Assembly: GCF_040954645.1 (NCBI RefSeq)
Contig: NC_092806.1
Location: 115,736,458 to 115,800,457, forward strand
DNA: 64,000 nucleotides
Source of the DNA: Diabrotica undecimpunctata
Lineage: Eukaryota > Arthropoda > Insecta > Coleoptera > Chrysomelidae
Direction: 5' to 3'
Both the position numbers and the translations under genes were made by a program. This document shows positions 55,913 to 64,000 of this stretch, one piece after another. Below the pieces are notes generated by a model, which saw nothing but the letters and a program-made list of their open reading frames with translations, ran no database searches and had not been told where the DNA came from. The first letter of the stretch is position 1. The number at the start of each line of letters is the position of its first letter.

Positions 55913-56235
55913 AACACCCACATTTCAAATGCTTCTAGTTTTTTCATGAGCGTCTCTGCCTGTGTCCAGGCCCTTCGCGCAATATAGTAAAATCGGAAAG
56001 ATGTAGCATTTAACTAAACGTAGTATTAGACTTATTTTTACTCTTGCCAGTAATAGGTTTGCCACAATCTAAATATCCTTGTCGCAATACCTGTCTTTTT
56101 CGTAAAATATCTATTAGTTGTTCATGAGTTCATGATTGACATTGTCAAATGATTTTCTAAAATTCACAAAGCACAAATACCCATCCTTATTAACGTCTCT
56201 ACACCGCTGTATAAGCATCTGCCAAACTGTGATTT
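55913..56235 (-). pseudogene. non-LTR RT remnant, antisense
   Basis: The minus strand reads LCFVNFRKSFDNVNHELMNN (about 56180, motif A with Asp changed to Asn), KTGIATRIFRLWQTYYWQE in a shifted frame, and KKLEAFEMWV (about 55935, the tail phrase E-A-F-E-M-W). The catalytic box is deleted. Confidence 0.7.
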
Positions 56236-57391
56236 ATCAATATTTGACTCACATTTTATCATACCTACATATTATATACTTCTATGAATAATCTTGGTGT
56301 AAGCTATAGTGATGTGATTGATGGACAAGCTTCTTATAAATGAATAATGTTACGATATTTATTGCCTGACACTGTACTATAAGTTTGAAATACTTACTTT
56401 TCTGTCATTTGGGTTAGAATTTGCATTCACTTATTCAGAATTTATTGAAAGATCAGTTTTAACGCACGCTTCGACAAGAACAAAAAATGAAAATGAAACT
56501 CTGGTTATTTATAAAATTTATTAAAAGTAATTAATCGAAATACCTTTGAATCAGGGTCACAATTGCCTTAAAAATATGTTGACGATATTCGATAAATCAA
56601 GCCAACTTGTCGTTTAAGTTCATATTTGGTGTGATTGCCGTACTTGACTAGTCGTGTTGAAACCTAATATTATAGTGAAGTAAGTGATACTTATAATTGC
56701 TGTTTTAATTGAAGAGGTGCATTGAATATCATGGTAACTATAAAAACCTGTTTTTCAGCACAAAGGAAATTCATTTTCTTGGTACTATCACAAAAATGTA
56801 TATTTCTATGTGTTATGTTTACCATCACAGTAATAATTCTCCATTAACTAACAAAGTAACGAAAGGAATATTATTAACTCTATTACTATTATTTTTTCAG
56901 AGGAGTAAATTTAAAGTAACTGTAATACCTATATTCTAATACTTTGTTTTCGTATCCATAAATCGCAATGCATTCCTCTGTATAATCGTATAGTCGTACC
57001 TATTCATTTTTCTATTGGTTAAATGTTGATTGATTGATTGGACATATTAGTTTACTAAAAGCTCCAGTGATTTTCGCTTGTTGACGATCTCGGTATCTGT
57101 GTAAATCAAATACGTGCTCAATATAGTTAAAAAATATCGATACTTTTTTATTTTTTATGATGAAAAAATAAAGATTTTAAAAATTTCGGCGTTAAAAAAC
57201 TTTTCAGAGTTTACCCATGAAAATTTTTTCTTCAATTTTTTCTTCCAAACTTCATTTGGAGTTGGTTTACTCTTTCAATTTCTTTAAATTAAATGTAATA
57301 TGTTTCTTCTCTTTGAATTTTGCAAAGGTAAATATTTATTTGGACAGACCCTTACCCAATATTTTTTTAGCTTAATTGAGATTCTTTGCTC
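56236..57391. other. no recognised gene
   Basis: AT-rich spacer with no supportable feature. Confidence 0.5.
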
Positions 57392-58430
57392 TTATAAGAA
57401 GTTGTTGATTTCACATACTTTATTTATTTGGTGATGTTTTATGTTACTTCTAAAATGACTTTTGTTTGTCATATGAGCTTCAGAGACCAACACGATATAA
57501 AGATTATTTAACTTTATAAATGCCTCCTTTATAATCTCCTCATTATGGTTTGTGAGGCTGTTTGCATTCCAATATCCAATTTTAATTTTAGGGTCGAACA
57601 TTAAGTTTTAATAGCATCGTTATGAGAAGATCGAACATTTTATTCATTCTCTTCATAAGCTGTTGGACCATTAATTCTAAATTGTTATTTGTTTATGTTA
57701 TAGTTAGTTTTTTCTGTGTAATATTTGAGACAGATGGGGTGGTATGATTTTGTCCCACCACAGCGTTTACATATTTAACTGATGGGCGACGAGTATTTAA
57801 GGAACTTGGCGGGTAATGAGATTGTATTTTCTCCCTCAACTTTGGAAATTGTTTCCTTTGTAGCTCTTTGTAGACCAAACAGAGACTGTACTTAGCAAAT
57901 TGATGATTCTCTTGACAATTTTTGCACTTTACATTTTTAATTCGTGAAGAGTTTGGACATTCGGATAACAAGTGATTGGCTGCACATTTTACGCATCAAG
58001 GCATTCTGTTGCAATACTTGTGAGTGTGTCTGAAATGTTGACACGGTGGATTGCGGAATTTCTCTTTTGTTGCTTTTTATCCTCTTTTCGTTTTATGCTG
58101 GAGATATTTTTGAATGAATGTCCTAGTTTTTCGAGTGCCCTTTTTGTATCATTAATTTCTGTTAAGGGGCGAATATTGAGAATAACCACTCGAAATCCAC
58201 GGTCTTGTTTTATCTGATATGTGTGAAACTGCGTTTTTTTGCTGTTAAACTTTTAACGATATCCGAAAAGTTTTCAGGTGAATCTACTTGGAGTTTAATT
58301 TGGTTATCCCTAATACATTTAATAGTATATAGATTTGGTGTTTTTTCATCAAGCAGTTCGCGTAAAGGTTTTATATATTCGACATTCTGAATGAATATTG
58401 GTGGAGGTTCTTTGGATTCGGCATTTTTAT
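57392..58430 (-). pseudogene. Jockey-like ORF1 (gag-like) and start of ORF2
   Basis: Minus strand from about 58430. The ORF1 nucleic-acid-binding region includes LQVDSPENFSDIVKSLTAKK (about 58290), FKVVILNIRPLTEINDTKRA-type text (about 58185, the PRE-C2HC region) and zinc-knuckle residues around 57970-57880 (HLLSECPNSS, VKCKNCQENHQFAKYSLC). A P/S-rich end follows. At 57601 ORF2 begins: PKIKIGYWNANSLTNHNEEI and LYIVLVSEAHMTNKSHF, the first EEP endonuclease strands with catalytic Asn and Glu. It breaks off at 57392. Multiple frameshifts. Confidence 0.8.
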
Positions 58431-58439
58431 TTTCTTAAC

Positions 58440-58775
58440 AACGCATAGGGACAGCAAGATCAGCATTCGTAAAGATGAAGTCTCTTTTCAGAAGTCACGA
58501 TTTACCACTTCGTACCAAAATTTCTATCATCAGATGCTATATCTTGGCCATTTTATGAGAAATGAACACAGATATGGCTTATTGCAACTCATTCTTCAGG
58601 GAAAGGTATTTGGAAAGAGGACCAGGGAGAAGAAGATTATCTTGGCTTCAAAACCTAAGGAAGTGGTTCAATACGTCTACAACCAGACTATTCCGAGTAG
58701 CTGCAGGTAAAGTTAGGATAGCTATACTAATCCCCAACATCCGGAACGGATAGGCACCGTAAGAAGAAGAAGAAG
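58440..58775 (+). mobile_element. 5'-truncated non-LTR insertion with GAA tail
   Basis: Reads ARSAFVKMKSLFRSH-like text at about 58455, then LGHFMRNEHRYGLLQLILQG (about 58550), RGRRRLSWLQNLRKWF (about 58625), RVAAGKVRIAILIPNIRNG, a stop, and (GAA)n at 58760-58775. Same family as 55640-55912. It lies between two minus-strand Jockey-like segments. Confidence 0.8.
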
Positions 58776-58789
58776 ATAGTAAAACTGTG

Positions 58790-60230
58790 GATGATTCTTT
58801 GCGTTAGAAGATGGCACAAAACATTACACACTCTCGCTGGAATATCTGCCTGAAGTAATTTTTCTCTTAACATAATGATTAATTGCATCCTAGGCACCTT
58901 TAATATCGAGAAATGTAGCAGCTAAGTAATAGTTTTTTAAAAAACATAACTGAATATCTGTTGTTAAATAAGAAACTACGTCAATAGTACTAAACCCTTT
59001 TTTGAAACCAAATTACTCCAACGGAAGAAAGGGAGTGCTAGTCAAATGAAATTCTATCCGGTGCTTAATAATCCGTTCAAAAGTTTTTATGACCTAGGAT
59101 TAGGATAATAAGGAAATAGGCTGATAAGATTCTGCAAGATTGGAATTTTTTGTTGCATTGGGAACTCGTACAACTACAATATTTTTCCACTCCTCAATGA
59201 CAGCGTTATATAACCAAATATATTTAAAAGTTTCTAAAAGAAATAATTTATAAAATCCGTATCATATCGTATGTAACTTTATCCATACCTGGAGCTATGT
59301 TACTGGTACTTTTAAATGCAAATTGTAGTTCCATAAATTTCAAAGGAGAATTAAATAGATTATTTTGAACATCTGCATTATCTATTAAATCCTTTACTTC
59401 CAGATCTTCTGAACATAGGGTGATATTTTGCAACAAAGTTGCTTTCCAGTCATAGTTATTACATTTAGGGTTAGGTGAGGAAATTCTGTGCATTTTTTTC
59501 CTGTTGCCATATTTCCTTAGACGGAGTATTTTTGTCGAATTTAGCACAGTAGTTAATCCAGTAACTCAGTTACTGGCAAGTTTACAGTTAAGCCTGGGTT
59601 TTAAAAAAAATTTGGTGTTGCCATTTTTTTTTTTTAACCTCTATGTAATTTTCCATGTTACTGTTGTTAATGTTATTATTTAAAGCTTCTTTTCTATAAT
59701 GAACGACTTTATTGCAGTCACTATCCCACCAAGGCGGGGATATACAGTTTAGCTCTTTTGATAGGCTTGTTGAATGGAATAGAACATGTAGCGACATATT
59801 CAATGCCTTCCATGAAATATTTATATTTATCATTTACATTTAGTAGTTGCGATTTATTACTAAAATATAAAATGCAATTTCGTTTGTATTACATCCAGTT
59901 AGCTTTTCCAGTGTTACATTTGGTTTTTGGTTGTATTGTGTTACAAAACTGTTCCCTCAATATATTAAGTTTTATAAGAATGAGAAAATGAACCAAACTA
60001 AGAGTATCTGTTACCACCGTCCAGTCAGTTTTATCAGCGATGTCTGGAGATACTAGTGATAAATCGACAAAAGAGTTTTGACCCGACCGTAATATTTTTG
60101 TAAGTGATCCATTCTTTAAATTTACCAGCTTATTTATAGATATACCAGATCAAATTTATTTAAAAAGATAAGAACACTATGTATGTTAAGCTCAGTACCA
60201 CCGTATGTTACTAGATCCATCTAGTTAATT
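58790..60230 (-). pseudogene. Jockey-like ORF2: endonuclease end, linker and RT start
   Basis: Minus strand: EEP end and linker (SPPWWDSDCNKVVHYRKEAL at about 59735, KKKKWQHQIFFKTQA), pre-RT (NSPLKFMELQFAFKSTSNIA, PGMDKVTYDMI at about 59290), then in shifted frames ESYQPISLL (about 59115), EFGFKKGFSTIDVVSYLTTD (about 59020) and motif A AATFLDIKGA, stop, DAINH (about 58915). It ends next to the GAA-tailed insertion. The catalytic box and beyond are not present in this copy. Confidence 0.75.
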
Positions 60231-60734
60231 GCACTAGATTTCGAATTGAATAAAAAAAAATACTTCGCACTCTTGTACTGTAACGTTTTCTGTTTATAAA
60301 ATATTTTGCCTGTAAAATTGTGCACCGCTTAATAAAGAAAGCTATGCCCTTATTCTACAACATAGGCAAATCAAATTGTCTCGTTCCGATAACAAACCGG
60401 TAGGATTATGACTTAGAAATCTCGTAAAACGACAAATGCACTGTAGATAAAACTATCAAATAAAACGTAGCTAATAATATATCTATAAAGTTTGAGACTT
60501 AACAACTTCTACGGCTATTATCAAAGTTTAAATAGCAATAAGTAGCAATTTAAATTTCAGTTCGGATTTGAACTACGGTCTACAAGTTGACTGCAGAATA
60601 GAACACAACTTCCTTCTTTGAGCTAACTAATTGGCGATTATGATGCATATTGTATTTTGAGCTAAACCGCATAAATATTACATATTATCTATGGCATAAT
60701 AAACTTCACACTATCCAGGACATGCGCATTTAGC

Positions 60735-60738
<4 letters not shown>
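60231..60738. other. no recognised gene
   Basis: AT-rich spacer. Confidence 0.5.

Positions 60739-60805
<67 letters not shown>
60739..60805. repeat. (TA)n array, left of PLE fragment 2
   Basis: About 33 TA units that end at the PLE inverted repeat. Confidence 0.95.
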
Positions 60806-60809
<4 letters not shown>

Positions 60810-60891
60810 AAAATGTGCACTCGTAAGTGAATGGGATATTTTCGGTCAATTTGGAGATAAAAAGACAAGTGTTGTGCTACTTTATCTATTT

Positions 60892-60937
60892 ATTGAAGAC
60901 GTTTCGCCCAATGTTCATTGGGCATCATCAGTTCATC
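60892..60937 (-). ncRNA. minimal hammerhead ribozyme (PLE type)
   Basis: Minus strand: GATGAA, CTGATGA, T-GCCCAAT-GAAC-ATTGGGC, GAAAC, GTC, TTCAAT. Stem I pairs UGAA with UUCA (plus a G-U further out). The CUGAUGA core is intact. Stem II has seven pairs (GCCCAAU/AUUGGGC). GAAA follows, and stem III is only AC/GU with no loop, so it needs a partner molecule (ACGU is self-complementary). The cleavage triplet is GUC. This matches the published description of minimal, dimer-acting hammerheads in metazoan PLEs. It would process tandem PLE transcripts. Confidence 0.78.
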
Positions 60938-61009
60938 TAAAAGAGTATTATAAGCGATACATCTATATGAAAAACAATTAAGTAAATGATCTTACCTTTA
61001 AAAGATCTG

Positions 61010-61176
61010 TAGCATTAAGATGTTATTATTGTGAAGAAACATCACAAATTAATCTATTAAATAAAACAGCAAAAGTGAATGTAGTCTATCACATACCCTG
61101 TTCTAAATGTGATGCATGTTATATTGGTCAAACTGGCCGTTCCCTTAAAGGACGCCTTACTTCACATCGTGCCCAT
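61010..61176 (+). pseudogene. PLE GIY-YIG endonuclease, N-terminal part
   Basis: Reads SVALRCYYCEETSQINLLNK, then VNVVYHIPCSKCDACYIGQT and GRSLKGRLTSHRAHR. The GIY-YIG core (VVYHI...YIG) with its Cys set and the Arg are intact, but the protein runs into the inverted repeat and lacks the rest of the nuclease. The upstream RT is also missing. Confidence 0.85.
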
Positions 61177-61243
61177 CGAAAATATCCCATTCACTTACGA
61201 GTGCACATTTTTTTATATTAAATTAAACGGTCATATTCCTTAA

Positions 61244-61535
<292 letters not shown>

Positions 61536-62379
61536 GAATTCTAGAGATTCTAAAGAAGAATCTTAAGTTCACACTATCTGCAATCATAACTTTAATCCAT
61601 ACTCCGAATAAAACATAACCTGATAGTAGCGTCTCTGTATAACCTACTGAATACCTTAGCGAAATTTATTAACGCCGGTGCCGGATATTTAGCTAATAAA
61701 TAATTACATGTTTACATGTCGTCACTAACATTGGCCAATTACGTGAAAGGTATGTATTAGAATTTGAATAATTACGAAAATATATCTATAAAGTCGCAGT
61801 CTAACGTATATATGAAATTGATATTCCTTTTAAAATGTATAGTCCCTTCCCCTTCAAACTGTATAATTAATGATTGACTTAATATGTGACATTATAAATC
61901 AAAGAAGAGAACTGTTTATAGTAACAATTAATATAAATTATAATGTTCTTAAAAAATATACAAGAGGCCTTGTTGGGCGAAAAAGTTTGTTTTGCTACTA
62001 GACTTAACCAGCTAACATTAATAACCAATAGAAAAGAAAAAGGTATTTTAACGTGTATACTATACCCTATTTATATCCATAGAACTCTTTTTATTTGAAG
62101 ACAAGAACCTTTCTCTAACTTGCTTTAGACTCTTGTTATCAGAATTTAATATCAATCGAAGGGTACAAGAATACCTGAATAATGCGTATGAGATCGGGGC
62201 TAAGTAAGTCAAGTCTCAAATTTTGGTCTCTGGGAGTACCCAGCACCAATTTACAAACATTTACTGGTTAAGATTATTGCTTTCTGCACATACGATGATC
62301 TCTATATAAGTATAACAATGATGCCACCAGAAATGAAGTGGGATGTCTTTGTTCAGTCTAGAACCCTCTGGTTGCTCCC
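61536..62379. other. no recognised gene
   Basis: AT-rich spacer; nothing supportable. Confidence 0.5.
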
Positions 62380-62399
62380 TTACGCCTTGTGTATTACGA

Positions 62400-63130
62400 T
62401 ATACAAATAAATTAGCAAGAAGACTATAAGTAAACTACATTTAAAACAAGTGACATAAAACAGAATATTATATATACATTCGTTCCATTCTACTCTTCTA
62501 TTTCTAACCAAGTTCTTGATGTTCTCCAACTTGCATCTACGTCGTATATCTGTACTTCTAGCTCTGTCTGTTTTCATGTCTGCTATTTCTAACATACTTT
62601 TTGTCCTCTCTGTGTCAGTTCGTGTTTCTACTGCGTATGTCATTATTGGTCTGCTGACTGTTTTGTAAATTCTGCCTTTCATGTCCTTTCCGATATTTTT
62701 ATTTCTACATATTGTTTCCCTCAGGCAGCCTACTTCTCTGTTTGCTCTATTCACTTGATCTATCACTTCAGTTTTGAGCTTTCCTTAGCTAGATAATATG
62801 ATGCCTAGATATTTAAACTCCATCACTTGTTCTATTCTCTGACCTTCCAGCTCCAATTTGCGTGTTTTTTTTTGTCATTTTGTCTTTTTTGGGGAAATTA
62901 ACATGTTAAATTTTCTGGCGGTTATATTAAATTGGTGCAGATACGTTGTAAATCGTCTTCACTTTTAGAGAGTTGTATTGTGTCGTCTTCATAGCAGATT
63001 ATTTTAAGTTGTTTTTCTCCCATTTGGCATCCTTTTTTAGTCTTACTTTTTTTACTATTTTATCCATAATCAAGGTAAACAATAGAGGACTCAAGGAATC
63101 TCCCTGTCTTATTCCATTGTAAAACAATAT
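62400..63130 (-). pseudogene. non-LTR RT remnant, C-terminal half, antisense
   Basis: Minus strand: [20 protein letters not shown] (about 63125, RT block B), then a damaged region in which the catalytic box cannot be read (the NTQIGAGRSENRTSDGV text at about 62860 is the end of the palm), and EVIDQVNRANREVGCLRETI (about 62770), GRIYKTVSRPIMTYAVETRT (about 62665) and IRRRCKLENIKNLVRNRRVE with WNE (about 62530). At its upstream edge it meets a (TA)n array. Typical insect non-LTR tail; stops present. Confidence 0.8.
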
Positions 63131-63165
63131 AATAATTTTGTATATAAGACAAATAATAGTATAAT

Positions 63166-64000
<835 letters not shown>

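Larger units (their letters stand above)
60806..61217 (+). mobile_element. PLE fragment with 38 bp inverted ends
   Basis: 60807-60844 and 61177-61214 are perfect inverted repeats of 38 bp (AAAAAAATGTGCACTCG... and its inverse). The left part, in minus orientation, carries a hammerhead motif. The right part, in plus orientation, carries the GIY-YIG coding end. PLE copies often end with a short inverted segment, so the structure fits. Flanked on both sides by (TA)n. Confidence 0.8.

Overview
This 64 kb window looks like intergenic DNA from a large, AT-rich insect genome (an arthropod in any case). Almost every coding stretch belongs to a transposable element, and I found no convincing host gene, rRNA or tRNA. 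The families present (Jockey/CR1/RTE-like non-LTR elements, BEL/Pao and Ty3/Gypsy LTR elements, Penelope-like elements, Tc1/mariner, hAT and a FLYWCH-type MULE), the (TA)n arrays and the low GC all fit a repeat-rich insect.

Layout. 1-6.5 kb: remnants of an RNase H-bearing non-LTR element, a DUF4817-type mariner, several reverse transcriptase scraps, a hammerhead-ribozyme-like motif and a GC-rich repeat block. 6.5-8.8 kb: nothing recognised. 8.96-15.58 kb: a young minus-strand Ty3/Gypsy element with 1468 bp LTRs, gag, and a protease-RT gene that has lost RNase H and integrase. 16-22 kb: non-LTR remnants on both strands, a GIY-YIG remnant and a foldback element. 22.9-25.03 kb: a structurally complete MULE with an open transposase, terminal inverted repeats and an 8 bp target duplication, sitting inside another small inverted-repeat element. 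25.4-31.3 kb: RTE-like and Jockey-like remnants, plus a tandem repeat that brackets a second hammerhead-like motif. 33-36 kb: a hAT transposase split by a non-LTR insertion that itself contains a Tc1 element. 37.8-40.4 kb: a non-LTR RT gene split by a 5'-inverted retrotransposon insertion. 41.04-50.63 kb: a young minus-strand BEL/Pao element with gag, pol and a baculovirus-F-like envelope region. 50.8-63.3 kb: a second DUF4817 mariner remnant, more non-LTR remnants, and two Penelope-like elements between (TA)n arrays. One of these carries a nearly complete minimal hammerhead ribozyme.

How the parts relate. The elements do not form a pathway; they form a stratigraphy. Target-site duplications and reading frames that become continuous once an insert is ignored give the order of insertion at four or more places. 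The two LTR elements have LTR pairs that differ at about 4 of 1468 and 1 of 466 positions, so they are recent. The most interesting signals are the three hammerhead-like RNA motifs with self-complementary (dimer-type) stem III, two of them in one family; the complete MULE; and the pol-env continuity in the BEL element.
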